A stretch of 64,000 nt of DNA from Lachnospiraceae bacterium (GCA_021200995.1 JAJQFS010000030.1:1-64000), one strand, 5' to 3'; shown: positions 17,682 through 27,119, counted from the stretch's first letter. Program-made: numbers and translations. Notes: generated from the letters alone by a model not told the origin.

Positions 17682-19685
17682 CTACCGACTTCCGCCCATG
17701 CCGCCTTTATTACCGCCGCCCATATCGGACTGATCTCCCATGCTGCCGTCAATAGAGCCATCAGGCTGGTTGAGTGAACTGTCCGTCTCACCGCTGCCCG
17801 GAACTGTTGACTGTGCCCCGCGGCCGCCCATGCCGGACTGACCGCCCATACCACCGCCCATGCCGCTGCTGCCGCTTGTGGTGGTAGACGTGGAACTCAA
17901 CGTAATCTCAGCGCTCTGGCTTCCCACTGTCAGGGTATACGTCTCTCCCTGTTTAAGCTCCGGGGAAGAAAACACCACCGAAGAGCCGCTCTTTGTGACG
18001 GTGTACTGATAAATCACCGTGCCGTCTGCGTCCGTAATCGTCAGCGCATCCCCCGAAGAGAAAGTCGACATACTGCACATAAAAGAGCATTGTTCTGAAG
18101 AGGAGGAAAATGTCTCCGCCATGCCGGAACTGCCTAACGCCAGCACCGTACCGCCGCTGATTGTGCAGGTTCCACCGGATTCTGTGCCGGAATCAATTGC
18201 CCCGTTCTGGCTGTCCGTTGGTCCGTTGACGATCGTCACGCCGCCCTCAATGATGATATCACCATTGGAGTCCAGACCGTCGCCGCCGGCATTCACCACC
18301 AGATTGCCGTCCGTAATTCGAAGTGTCGGCATATCAGTTCCAGATGAAGAGGACGTCGATGTGCTTCTCCCGAAGCCGCCCGCAGAGGAGGTTCCGCCGT
18401 TGGCGTTCAGACCGTCGTCATACGCTGTCAGCGTAATATCTCCGCCGCTGATCGTGATCTGATTGGCCTCCAGCCCCTCGTAGGAATCCGTGATCACAAT
18501 TGTGCCCCCATTGATGGTAAGCGACGTGTCCCCATGCATTCCGTCATCCCCGGAAGCAATCTCAAAGCTGCCGCCCGAAATCACAATATCCCCATTGGAG
18601 TGCACCGCGTCATCACAGGAATCAATGGTAAAGCTGCCGCCCGTAATCGTCACCTGTGTGCCGCCTTTAAGCCCCTTCGCGCTTACGTCCGTCTCATCGG
18701 ATCTGTCCCAGTTGGAGCCGTACACACGCCAGTTTTCGGAGGAAGAATAGGTCGCCTCGCTGCTGCCGCCCCCGCTGACAATCTCAAAGCTGCCGCCCGT
18801 AATCGCCAGCGCGGTCTCCGCCTGGACACCGTCTCCATAAGCTTCGATATCGAAAGTACCGCCGCTGATAGTCACAATTCCATAATTCTCACCCGTCGTG
18901 TCATTGGATTTGATGCCGTCTCCGCCCGCGACAACTGTAAACGTACCGCCGGTAATCGTCACGGAATCCTTTCCCTTGATTCCATTGTTCACAGCTGTCA
19001 CCTGAATGGTACCACTGTCGATCAGCAGATGATTGGTCGTCTGAATGCCGTTATTCAGATATCCATAAACAATCAGCGTGCCTTCTCCTGAAATGGACAG
19101 ATCATCCCTCGCGTAAATGGCACCGCCGCTTAAGTCCTCATCCGAATCCTCTGTCTGCGCGCCAATTTCCACCGCCGTGCCGCTTGCAATGGTATTAACC
19201 GTCCCTTCCGCCATGTACAGCTGCGTCTGGCCGGCATTTTCCACATAAATGGCAGGTTCCTCCTCATTGCCAAGCGTCAGCCCGTTCAGCAAAAGGATGA
19301 CCTCGTCACTGCCGCCCGCGTCCACATAAATCTGTCCGTCCTCCATCGAGCCGCTGACTGCATAGGTACCGCTGTCGCTGATTGTAACGACAGAGCCGGA
19401 AACCGAAGCCCCCGAGCCGTTTACCGTAATTCCGTTTTCTGAAAAAATAATTTCAGTCTGATTTTCCATATCCGGCGTCAGGGCGGAGATATCTGAACGT
19501 ACCTCAGCCACTGCGGATTCGGAACTGTCCGAAAGATTCTCTGTCGTCGTGATACTCTGTGTATCGCTTTCCGACGTCGAAGCATCCGAACCTGTCTGCT
19601 CACCAAATACCAGCAGGTACAGTACTCCGCCTGCAATGACGCCCAGCAGAATCACAACCGCAAATAATTTTCCCGCTGTCTTCAT
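17682..19685 (-). CDS. Cthe_2159-like carbohydrate-binding beta-helix protein
   Basis: A 667-residue membrane-anchored surface protein of the Cthe_2159-like family (PF14262), right-handed beta-helices reported to bind acidic polysaccharide and cellulose. One N-terminal membrane segment (about 8-30) is followed by a Ser/Thr-rich linker and then many turns with the repeated theme ISGGxF/xITGGSF/DDGxHxxG (about 90-540), rich in Asp. The C-terminal 60 residues are low-complexity Gly/Met/Asp/Ser (MGGGMGGQSGMGG). The frame extends seven codons upstream, but AAGGAGGGG lies inside that extension, so ATG at 19685 is chosen. It follows the DUF4956 gene by 70 bp in the VTC cassette. Confidence 0.82.
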   Translation of the reverse strand: MKTAGKLFAVVILLGVIAGGVLYLLVFGEQTGSDASTSESDTQSITTTENLSDSSESAVAEVRSDISALTPDMENQTEIIFSENGITVNGSGASVSGSVVTISDSGTYAVSGSMEDGQIYVDAGGSDEVILLLNGLTLGNEEEPAIYVENAGQTQLYMAEGTVNTIASGTAVEIGAQTEDSDEDLSGGAIYARDDLSISGEGTLIVYGYLNNGIQTTNHLLIDSGTIQVTAVNNGIKGKDSVTITGGTFTVVAGGDGIKSNDTTGENYGIVTISGGTFDIEAYGDGVQAETALAITGGSFEIVSGGGSSEATYSSSENWRVYGSNWDRSDETDVSAKGLKGGTQVTITGGSFTIDSCDDAVHSNGDIVISGGSFEIASGDDGMHGDTSLTINGGTIVITDSYEGLEANQITISGGDITLTAYDDGLNANGGTSSAGGFGRSTSTSSSSGTDMPTLRITDGNLVVNAGGDGLDSNGDIIIEGGVTIVNGPTDSQNGAIDSGTESGGTCTISGGTVLALGSSGMAETFSSSSEQCSFMCSMSTFSSGDALTITDADGTVIYQYTVTKSGSSVVFSSPELKQGETYTLTVGSQSAEITLSSTSTTTSGSSGMGGGMGGQSGMGGRGAQSTVPGSGETDSSLNQPDGSIDGSMGDQSDMGGGNKGGMGGSR

Positions 19686-19755
19686 TTCAAAAATCCCCTC
19701 CTTCACACAGGATTATCCTGAAAGACCTTCTACTGCCGCCATTTCATACCTTCCT

Positions 19756-20490
19756 TCATGACGCGTCGGTACACCTATACGATATCCATGGTTGTGAGCA
19801 CTCACAATCCATACTGAAATCGTGTCTCTGCAGCATCTCCTTGTCCGCGAAGTCCCCGATCGTGATCGTGAGATTCCCATTGCGGGTGCGCAGCGCGTCG
19901 ATAAACGCTTTCGGCACATTGCCATTCGGGAGAGTCACATGATAGGTCAGTTCAAAAAGAGTGCCCATATTGGTCGTCCTGATTTTTTCCAGGGACCACT
20001 TGCTGGTATATTCCTCAAATACATCGTCAAACAGGCCGTCGTACTCAAAATTCTCCGGAATGGTAATCTTTAACTGTTTCTCATGGCGGTCAGCTCCTCC
20101 GAAGTTGACTGCCGTCAGCAGCAGTGTACACACCGCGGCAAACGCAAAAAAGATAACCGCAATCCCTATGTACCCCATGCCCAGTGCCAGGCCAATGCCC
20201 ATATCAATAAAGATAGCCGCGATTTCCCTCGCCGTGCCGGGCACACTTCTGAAACGCACCAGCGCAAAAGCGCCGGCCACCGCCACACCCGTTCCCACGT
20301 TGCCGTTCACCAGCATAATAATGACCGCCACCGCCATCGGCAGAAGCGCCAGAGTCAGTGCGAAGCTCGCGCTGTGCCTTTCCTTAAAGGAAAATACAAG
20401 GGCGTTTAAGATGCCCAGCGCCAGGGCAACCGCGATACAAATGATAAATGCGGGCAGCGTCACGGTACTGCCGATGATACTGTTAAGCAT
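19756..20490 (-). CDS. DUF4956 membrane protein
   Basis: A 244-residue DUF4956 protein. Four or so membrane helices fill the first 130 residues (TLPAFIICIAVALALGIL, ALLPMAVAVIIMLVNG, a short GVAVAGAFALVRFRSVPG segment that is the family's conserved core, and IGLALGMGYIGIAVIFFAF). The rest is a soluble, probably cytoplasmic, domain resembling the MgtC-associated C-terminal fold. Function is unknown. Its start overlaps the VTC-like gene by 8 bp, implying translational coupling and a shared complex. Confidence 0.85.
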   Translation of the reverse strand: MLNSIIGSTVTLPAFIICIAVALALGILNALVFSFKERHSASFALTLALLPMAVAVIIMLVNGNVGTGVAVAGAFALVRFRSVPGTAREIAAIFIDMGIGLALGMGYIGIAVIFFAFAAVCTLLLTAVNFGGADRHEKQLKITIPENFEYDGLFDDVFEEYTSKWSLEKIRTTNMGTLFELTYHVTLPNGNVPKAFIDALRTRNGNLTITIGDFADKEMLQRHDFSMDCECSQPWISYRCTDAS

Positions 20491-21214
20491 AGGAAAACCT
20501 CTCTCTTCTGAATATTCTCGGTGCTATGTAATGTTCATAACAATAACCGTATTTGGAAAACCCTGTCGGATAGGCACCGCAGGCGCTGAGCACACTCACC
20601 AGCCACAGCGGAATGGTGTCTGGTGTTTTGATTTCCATGACGACCTGATTTTCAGGAAGCATCTGATAACCATCGCTGCCCTTACAGAGGTCCAATGCGT
20701 CCGTCCGCCAGCGCAGATTCCAGTCAAAGGTCACCCTCAGCTCCTGATTTTCCTTCCCCAGCATCGCCACACGTTCACAGCCGATGAAAACCTTTGGATT
20801 CACAGGATACTGATGCATGAACCAGTGAATTTCCCGCTGGATCTGCGGGTCGCCGTCCAGTTCCGTTTCCTCCCTGATAAACGCATTGATTTCTCCCGGA
20901 AGCCCATCCACACGACGCTTGTAAACCACACCGTCGTATTTTTTCTTGATCTCCGCGAAAATCATGGTCTCCGGCGTTGGTACTCCGTAGCTGCGTACCC
21001 GGAATTTTTCCTTGTATGCCGGACTCTCCAAAGACCTTCGGATCAGGTCAAAGTTATCCGTATCATAATAAATGCTTAAGACGCTGTGTACCCCGAACTC
21101 ATCCGGCCTCAGATTTTCCTTCAACGCCGGCAAAATGGCCTGATATTGTTCCTGCGTCAGCAGATATTTCTTTTCATACCTTTTAAATGTGTACTGTACC
21201 GCGTTTGCGCTCAT
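20483..21214 (-). CDS. VTC-domain (polyphosphate polymerase-like) protein
   Basis: A 243-residue VTC domain, the tunnel-shaped catalytic fold of eukaryotic vacuolar polyphosphate polymerase and of the CYTH relatives. Expected basic and acidic tunnel positions are visible: YEKKYLL near the N-terminus, SIYYDTDNFDLI, FRVRSYG, IFAEIKKKYDGVVYKRR, and VMEIKTP near the end. The presence of the EIK and RxR positions argues for an active triphosphate-binding tunnel, but bacterial members next to DUF4956 have no proven product that I know of. RBS GAGAGG precedes ATG at 21214. It heads the cassette. Confidence 0.85.
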   Translation of the reverse strand: MSANAVQYTFKRYEKKYLLTQEQYQAILPALKENLRPDEFGVHSVLSIYYDTDNFDLIRRSLESPAYKEKFRVRSYGVPTPETMIFAEIKKKYDGVVYKRRVDGLPGEINAFIREETELDGDPQIQREIHWFMHQYPVNPKVFIGCERVAMLGKENQELRVTFDWNLRWRTDALDLCKGSDGYQMLPENQVVMEIKTPDTIPLWLVSVLSACGAYPTGFSKYGYCYEHYIAPRIFRRERFSYA

Positions 21215-21631
21215 TTCAACCCCTCTCTCTGATCCGAGGCATCTGAGCCGCAGACCGGAACCGGCAGCATATCCATTTCTGATAACACCACCGTCCGGCC
21301 CTCAGGCTGAGAGTAACCGATCCCCGTTTTGCATTGAGGAGTTTATCATATTAACTCTTTTTATGGGTGAACATTCTGTGATTTTTTTATGAGAATACTG
21401 TGTAAAATCCGAGTAAATTTATGAGTATTCTTTTCAAAAAGACATGGGCATGACACGGTCAGCGTACGTCCGACTGCGCCCGGAGAGATATAGTGCGGCG
21501 CGAAGTTTGTTTATGCAAACTAACTAATTTCATGACAAAATTTCGTAAATTTTTGTAACTTCTGCTTGCTTCTTTCATATGTTTATGGTAGAGTACAGGG
21601 AATACCCGCAGGGTGAAAGGAATGATATTCT
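21215..21631. other. intergenic region between the VTC operon and the CDF gene
   Basis: The AT-rich part (about 21340-21430) probably holds the minus-strand promoter. A small hairpin (AGTTTG 21504-21509, CAAACT 21516-21521) and a GCGCC/GGCGC stem just before it (about 21478-21502) lie upstream of the CDF gene. I recognise no metal riboswitch. Confidence 0.4.
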
Positions 21632-22504
21632 ATGGAAAGAAATTTTGAGCAGACTGCCATGCATGTCTCTCTGATCAGCATTATCGTCAATATCGCACTG
21701 TCTGTCTTCAAGCTCTTCGCCGGGATTTTCGCGCATTCCTCGGCCATGGTCAGCGACGCCGCGCATTCCGCATCCGATGTATTCAGCACCATCGTAGTCA
21801 TCATCGGCGTAAAGCTCTCCGCCAGAGATTCTGATGAAAAGCATCCCTACGGCCACGAGCGCTTGGAATGTGTGGCGGCAAGCCTGTTGGCTACCGTCCT
21901 GGCCCTCACCGGCCTCGGAATCGGCTATTCCGCCATCGTCCAGATCATACAGAAAAGCTACACAGATTCTATTCCCGGCGCGCTTGCGCTCCTCGCGGCT
22001 TTTATTTCCATCCTGGCCAAGGAAGCGATGTATCACTACACCCGCTTTCGCGCCAGGAAAATCGACTCTTCCGCGCTGATGGCGGATGCCTGGCATCACC
22101 GCTCCGACGCGCTCTCCTCCATAGGCGCGCTGATCGGTATTGCCGCCGCCAGAGCCGGTTTCCCCGTTTTAGACCCGCTGGCAGGGCTTGTCATCTGCTT
22201 TTTCATTGAAAAGGCCGCCTTCGACATCTATAAAGACGCGATGGATAAAATGGTGGATGAGGCCTGCGACGCTGACACAGAGGCCGCGATCCGCGACTGC
22301 GTCCTTAAACAGGAAGGCGTACTGGGTGTGGATATGCTGCAGACCAGACTTTTCGGCAATAAAATATACGTGGACCTGGAGATCAGGGCGGATGGTTCCT
22401 CCTCCCTCACCGAAGCCCACGCAGTCGCGGAACAGGTCCACAATACCATCGAAACTACTTTCCCGAAGGTAAAGCATATTATGGTGCATGTGAACCCTTC
22501 ATAA
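21632..22504 (+). CDS. cation diffusion facilitator (CDF) transporter
   Basis: A 290-residue inner-membrane metal/proton antiporter that exports divalent metal such as Zn, Mn, Fe or Co. Six membrane spans occupy residues about 10-205. The two metal-site motifs are AMVSDAAHSASDVFS in the second helix and ALMADAWHHRSDALSS in the fifth, both of the HxxxD type. The DxxxD plus HxxxD set is nearer the Mn/Fe-type groups than to classic HxxxD/HxxxD Zn exporters, but this is weak evidence. The C-terminal cytoplasmic domain (about 210-290) ends in KHIMVHVNPS. The 3' end overlaps the convergent membrane-protein gene by 26 bp. Confidence 0.9.
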   Translation: MERNFEQTAMHVSLISIIVNIALSVFKLFAGIFAHSSAMVSDAAHSASDVFSTIVVIIGVKLSARDSDEKHPYGHERLECVAASLLATVLALTGLGIGYSAIVQIIQKSYTDSIPGALALLAAFISILAKEAMYHYTRFRARKIDSSALMADAWHHRSDALSSIGALIGIAAARAGFPVLDPLAGLVICFFIEKAAFDIYKDAMDKMVDEACDADTEAAIRDCVLKQEGVLGVDMLQTRLFGNKIYVDLEIRADGSSSLTEAHAVAEQVHNTIETTFPKVKHIMVHVNPS

Positions 22505-24032
22505 ACGGCAGCCTCGCCGCCAGCTTCTCAAACGGCAGGCAGGCAAGCCCTGCCGCCGCATAAGGAATCATGCACAGAAAATAAGGCAGGATATACCGGG
22601 TCTTCGCCTCCCAGATCAGGGAAAACAGAAACCCTCCGTAAACCGCAATCAGCAGCACATAATTCTCAACACCGCGCCATTCCCTCCTTTTATAAAAAAG
22701 GAGAGCAAAGACCGCGCCATATACCAGCAGCTGGTATATATTCATAAAACTTTCCGCGCTCTCATTGAAATCTCCATAATACAGACGATAGACAAAACCC
22801 TGCGGCTCCTCTTCAAAGTTGTTATTCATCGCCAGACTCTGATACATCGGCGCAATCCATTGCGGAAGCATTTTATACAGGAAAAATGTCATCGCGCTGT
22901 CCGGATTGTCCCTGCAGTTTGCTGCAAACGCCTCTATCGTCTCCCAGGCCAGCGCCTTTGCGGAATCCACATCACAGTCAGTCGCGTAAAACGTGCTCAT
23001 GTTATAATTATTAAACCAGCCGGGGTTGACGCCGTCCCAGTTCGTTCCCATGGCAATGTAGAGTACCATCGGCATGTCCTGACTGTCCTCCGGTATTTTG
23101 GAGGCATATATTCCCGTAACTACAGCAGCGGACAGGCCTACTCCCAAAAGCAGACCGGCCGCCTGAATCAGCACCGTCTTCCTGCTGCCTTTCCTCAGAA
23201 GCCTGATTACCAGCACAATTCCAAACGCGATCACCATAATCAGCGAATTCTGTCTCAACTGCACGGCGATCCCGCAGGACAATCCCATCACAAGTGCCTT
23301 CCACCAGGCAAAGCGCCTGAAACAGGATAAAAGCATCCAGGCGGCCAGAAACAGAAAGACACAGGAAAGCAGATCCCCGTAGACAAACGGGACATAGAGA
23401 TACATGGGAACACACAGAAACATCAAAAAAAGATATATCGTCTCCGCCAGAGGCTGATCTTTCGTCAGTTCCTTTGTAATCCGAAATCCGAAATAGACCA
23501 GAAATCCTGTCATAACCGCGGTCAAATACTGAAATGACCTGTAATTACCGCTGTCAAAAAGAAAATAGAGAATCCGCAACAGCGTGATCATCCCTAACTG
23601 CTGGCGGTGAATCGCCACATATCCCCCTTTGGCAAGTCCGGAGAAATCGCCATCGTTGAACGCAACGGCAAAATTGCTGATATGTGCCTGATCCCCCTGC
23701 GGCGCCGTGCCGGAAACGCCAACCCACCAGACACAGATCAACGCCGTCAGCACGCTTACCGCCAGCGCAATCAGATCTATCCGAATCTTCATCCGACAGA
23801 AACCATATTTTACCAGAAGCCAGACCAGAAATACGGCTGCCAGCGCGCAGAGAATTCCCGCTCCGTTTGCGATCAGATTATCCATGGTAAAATAAATACT
23901 TTCATCGTCAATATCGTTGTTGGATCCGGTCATTCCCATACTGTAATATAACAGGATAAAAAAAACAACCGTACATAATATCCAGAATACTCTGGTCATT
24001 GCCGCTTCCAGACGCGTCACATTTTCTTTCAT
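22479..24032 (-). CDS. GT39/PMT-like polytopic membrane glycosyltransferase
   Basis: A 517-residue protein with about 11-13 predicted membrane helices. An acidic pair lies in the first external loop (NDIDDESIYF), where GT-C enzymes of the mannosyltransferase type carry catalytic acidic residues. A large loop with IHRQQLGMITLLRI follows. It probably moves a sugar from a polyprenyl-phosphate donor to an envelope acceptor; both are unknown. It lies 18 bp after the shikimate kinase gene on the same strand. A second GT39-like protein is encoded at 57-58.7 kb. Confidence 0.65.
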   Translation of the reverse strand: MKENVTRLEAAMTRVFWILCTVVFFILLYYSMGMTGSNNDIDDESIYFTMDNLIANGAGILCALAAVFLVWLLVKYGFCRMKIRIDLIALAVSVLTALICVWWVGVSGTAPQGDQAHISNFAVAFNDGDFSGLAKGGYVAIHRQQLGMITLLRILYFLFDSGNYRSFQYLTAVMTGFLVYFGFRITKELTKDQPLAETIYLFLMFLCVPMYLYVPFVYGDLLSCVFLFLAAWMLLSCFRRFAWWKALVMGLSCGIAVQLRQNSLIMVIAFGIVLVIRLLRKGSRKTVLIQAAGLLLGVGLSAAVVTGIYASKIPEDSQDMPMVLYIAMGTNWDGVNPGWFNNYNMSTFYATDCDVDSAKALAWETIEAFAANCRDNPDSAMTFFLYKMLPQWIAPMYQSLAMNNNFEEEPQGFVYRLYYGDFNESAESFMNIYQLLVYGAVFALLFYKRREWRGVENYVLLIAVYGGFLFSLIWEAKTRYILPYFLCMIPYAAAGLACLPFEKLAARLPFMKGSHAP

Positions 24033-24050
24033 TTTTTGTCTTTTTCCCGA

Positions 24051-24566
24051 TTATTCCTGTTTTAAAATTTTCGCCAGTTCTTCCACCACTGTACGAACCT
24101 GCTTCGCGCCGCACTCCATCACAACATCCGCGTACTGTTCATACAGTGGGCAGCGCTCTTCATACAGAGAGAGCAAGGTCTGATTCGGCTTCAGGGCAAC
24201 GCCTCTGGCGTTCAAATCCCCCAGCCGTTCCTCAATCCCCCGGTAAGGCAGCTTCAGATAGACGATCGTGCCGATATCCTTCAGATGATCCATCGCCTCT
24301 CTGCCGTATACCACACTGCCTCCCGTGGCGATCACGTATCCGTCGCAGTCGAGAGAAGCGTTCACCTGATTCTCAATTTTGAGAAATCCCTCCAGCCCGT
24401 GAATTTCCATCAGCTGATAGAGCAGCTTTCCCGTGCGTTCCTGGATGACCAGATCCGAATCCAGGAAGCGATATCCCATGCGCTTGGCCAGCACCACGCC
24501 GACCGTGCTTTTGCCGGCGCCCGGCATGCCGATTAAAATGATATTATGTTTATTTCCATTTTTCAT
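24051..24566 (-). CDS. aroK: shikimate kinase
   Basis: Phosphorylates shikimate with ATP in aromatic amino-acid synthesis. At 171 residues it has the family length. Walker A GMPGAGKST is at residues 14-22, the shikimate-binding LDSDLVIQERTG follows, then the GGSVVY glycine segment (family GGG-type). The usual lid Arg region is the NARGVAL segment. The first Gly of GGG is replaced by TGGSV, as in many Lachnospiraceae-type AroK-like proteins, so a related small-molecule kinase cannot be fully excluded. It shares an operon with the membrane glycosyltransferase and not with other aro genes. Confidence 0.85.
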   Translation of the reverse strand: MKNGNKHNIILIGMPGAGKSTVGVVLAKRMGYRFLDSDLVIQERTGKLLYQLMEIHGLEGFLKIENQVNASLDCDGYVIATGGSVVYGREAMDHLKDIGTIVYLKLPYRGIEERLGDLNARGVALKPNQTLLSLYEERCPLYEQYADVVMECGAKQVRTVVEELAKILKQE

Positions 24567-24672
24567 ATGACTGTGAAATCCTTTTTTTCATGCATCATGA
24601 TACTATGGATTGCTTCCGCAATCCCCTTTTTATCATGATACTAACAAACTTCATTCAATTCTTCAAGTCTTA

Positions 24673-24701
24673 TTGAAATTTTAAACTTCATAGAGTAAAA
24701 T
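24673..24701 (+). promoter_or_regulatory. promoter of the PfkB kinase gene
   Basis: TTGAAA (24673-24678), 17-bp spacer, TAAAAT (24696-24701). The ribosome binding site GGAGG lies at 24737-24741, nine bases before ATG. Confidence 0.75.
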
Positions 24702-24750
24702 GTGTTTGAGAAAGTATTGGAAAACCCTATGACAATGGAGGTATTTTTTT

Positions 24751-25839
24751 ATGGAGCACGCAAATCCCCTTTTACGCGAGAACGACCAGACTGACAGGTT
24801 CATCACCATCGGTGAGATCATGCTGCGTCTGACGCCGCCAAACTATGAGAAAATCCGCATGGCGTCCAGCTTTGAGGCCAACTACGGCGGCAGCGAGGCC
24901 AATATTGCCCTGGCCCTGGCAAACCTCGGCGTTGACAGCACCTTCTTTTCAGTCGTTCCCAACAACAGCATCGGCAAAAGCGCCATCCGCATGCTGCGCA
25001 GCAACGACGTGCACTGCACGCCCGTGATCTTATCTTCCCATGAGCAGACTCCCACACACCGTCTTGGCACCTACTACCTGGAAACCGGCTACGGAATCCG
25101 CGCCAGCAAGGTTACCTACGACCGCAAACACAGCGCCATCTCCGAGTTTGATTTTTCCGATTTTGATATGAAAGGACTGCTGGAAGGCTTTACCTGGCTG
25201 CATTTGAGCGGCATCACACCCGCGATCGGACAAAACTGCCGCGACATGATTCTGAACGCCTTAAAGACCGCCAAAGAGCTGGGCATGACCGTCAGCTTTG
25301 ACGGCAACTTCCGCAGCAAGATGTGGACCTGGGAGGAAGCGAGGGATTTCTGCACACTCTGCCTTCCCTATGTCGATGTACTGTTAGGAATAGAGCCTTA
25401 TCACCTGTGGAAGGATGAAAACGACCACAGCAAGGGCGACTTAAAGGACGGCGTTCCGCTGCAGCCCAGCTATGAACAACAGGCAGAGGTCTTCGAACAC
25501 TTCATTGAACGATATCCCAATATCAAGTGCATCGCACGCCATGTGCGCTATGCCTTAAGCGGCAGCGAGAACAGTTTAAAGGCCTTCATGTGGTATCAGG
25601 GCCACACCTTCGAAAGCCGCCTATTCACCTTCAATATCTTAGACCGCGTCGGCGGCGGCGACGCCTTCGCCAGCGGCTTAATTTACGCCATGATGCATCA
25701 TTATAAAGCCATGGATATGATCAACTTCGCCGTTGCCAGCAGCGCGATCAAGCACACCATTCACGGCGACGCCAATATCACGGACGATGTGGATACCATC
25801 CGCAACCTGATGAATATGAGCTACGACATCAAGAGATAA
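24751..25839 (+). CDS. kdgK: PfkB-family sugar kinase, probably 2-keto-3-deoxygluconate kinase
   Basis: A 362-residue ribokinase-fold kinase. The opening FITIGEIMLRLTPPNYEKI and NYGGSEANIALALANLG are typical of 2-keto-3-deoxygluconate (KDG) kinases that feed the Entner-Doudoroff-type uronate pathway. The catalytic signature DRVGGGDAFASGLIYAM lies near residue 292, with the base Asp in GGGDAF. A family-typical insert, EPYHLWKDENDH, follows the substrate domain. No aldolase, isomerase or uronate gene is adjacent, so the KDG assignment is by similarity only. It is a single-gene unit with its own promoter and terminator. Confidence 0.82.
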   Translation: MEHANPLLRENDQTDRFITIGEIMLRLTPPNYEKIRMASSFEANYGGSEANIALALANLGVDSTFFSVVPNNSIGKSAIRMLRSNDVHCTPVILSSHEQTPTHRLGTYYLETGYGIRASKVTYDRKHSAISEFDFSDFDMKGLLEGFTWLHLSGITPAIGQNCRDMILNALKTAKELGMTVSFDGNFRSKMWTWEEARDFCTLCLPYVDVLLGIEPYHLWKDENDHSKGDLKDGVPLQPSYEQQAEVFEHFIERYPNIKCIARHVRYALSGSENSLKAFMWYQGHTFESRLFTFNILDRVGGGDAFASGLIYAMMHHYKAMDMINFAVASSAIKHTIHGDANITDDVDTIRNLMNMSYDIKR

Positions 25840-25861
25840 CACGACAATGCTGCGATGACAT

Positions 25862-25895
25862 AAAAAATCCAGGGGCACAGCTCCTGGATTTTTTG
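25862..25895. terminator. bidirectional terminator
   Basis: AAAAAATCCAGG and CCTGGATTTTTT form a 12-bp stem with A- and T-runs on both sides. It serves the kinase gene and the convergent radical SAM gene. Confidence 0.88.
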
Positions 25896-25939
25896 TCATC
25901 CTTTTTCCGGTTGCCTGCCGCCATCTCCGCCCCGACAGG

Positions 25940-27064
25940 CTATCTCTTCCCTTTGCGAACCGCTTCCGCCACTTCTTTCATCTGCGGCAGACAGGCCTCA
26001 AAAAATCTCCGATAACTCTCGCAGAAATAATTCCTGTACAGGCCATCCGCGGGATCTAAGTCACGGTTTCTCTGACAGCCGCCGCGGCAGAGGCTGAAAT
26101 ACTCACAGGCGCGGCATTCCGTCTTCAGCTTCATGGAGCGTTCCACAAAACCGCTTTCACGTCCCTTTGCCGTGATCTGATCCAGACGATCCTGATTCAG
26201 ATTGCCCAGGCGATACGAATCCAGCATATAAAAATCACAGGGATACACGCTTCCGTCCGCTTCCACCACCGTCTGGATACTGCACACACCCCGCTGATTG
26301 CACGCCTCCGGAAAATACCCCAGCAAAATCCCGATATAATTTTCAAACTCACGGATGCAGGGCGCGTCCCCGCTCTTCCAGTCTGCGTACCAGAACCGGA
26401 ACAGAGTAACGAGAAATTCTCCGTACTGCTCAGGCTTCAGCGCGTAAATATTCTGCCCACGCATCTCATCCAGCGGATCCAGATAGGCGATATACTGCTG
26501 ATAATGCCATCCCCGTTCCTTGAAAAACGCGTAAATTTCCGGAATATGTACCGCGACATTCTGGTTCACAACAGTCAGAATATTGTAATCCACGCCGAAG
26601 CGGTCAAAAAACTCCGTCGCGCGCACCACCCTGTCAAAGGTAGGGCTTCCGTCCCTGCCATGGCGGTACAGATCGTGGGTCTCTCTGACACCGTCAACGG
26701 ACACGCCCACCAGGAAATGATTCTCCTGAAGAAAACGGCACCAGTCCCCATCAATCCCGTAGCCATTGGTTTGCAGCGCGTTGCTGACCTGTATTCCGGC
26801 CTTATTATACTGCTTCTCATAGGCGACAACTTTTTTGAAAAAATCCAGTCCCCGTAACGTCGGCTCCCCGCCCTGAAAAGCGTAGGTAATAGAGCCCTCC
26901 GCGCGCAGCATCGTTCTGCGGATCACATTTTTCAGCGTCTGTTCCGTCATGAAGCCGTAGGATTCCTGCGTTCTTTTCACTGCCTCATCACAGTAAAAGC
27001 AGTAGTCACACTTCATATTACAAAGCCCGGAGGCCGGTTTCATCAGTACACTGATCGGCGGCAT
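25940..27064 (-). CDS. anaerobic sulfatase-maturating-type radical SAM/SPASM enzyme
   Basis: A 374-residue radical SAM protein of the anSME group. These enzymes oxidise an active-site Cys or Ser of type I sulfatases to formylglycine. The radical SAM cluster motif is CNMKCDYC near residue 15, then the GGEPT SAM-binding segment. The two SPASM clusters are suggested by CNQRGVCSI, PCDFYM, and CRACEYFSLCRGGCQRNR near the C-terminus. The start PPISVLMKPASGLCNMKCDYC matches characterised anSMEs closely. No sulfatase gene lies in the window. It is monocistronic as far as visible. Confidence 0.86.
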   Translation of the reverse strand: MPPISVLMKPASGLCNMKCDYCFYCDEAVKRTQESYGFMTEQTLKNVIRRTMLRAEGSITYAFQGGEPTLRGLDFFKKVVAYEKQYNKAGIQVSNALQTNGYGIDGDWCRFLQENHFLVGVSVDGVRETHDLYRHGRDGSPTFDRVVRATEFFDRFGVDYNILTVVNQNVAVHIPEIYAFFKERGWHYQQYIAYLDPLDEMRGQNIYALKPEQYGEFLVTLFRFWYADWKSGDAPCIREFENYIGILLGYFPEACNQRGVCSIQTVVEADGSVYPCDFYMLDSYRLGNLNQDRLDQITAKGRESGFVERSMKLKTECRACEYFSLCRGGCQRNRDLDPADGLYRNYFCESYRRFFEACLPQMKEVAEAVRKGKR

Positions 27065-27119
27065 AGTCTCACCATCCTGTCAAGATATCGTGACAAAATA
27101 CGACACGATCCCATTCGTC

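Noticed and set aside
21430..21631. Metal riboswitch (Mn or NiCo type) before the CDF gene
   Set aside because: Small hairpins exist but conserved cores are not seen.
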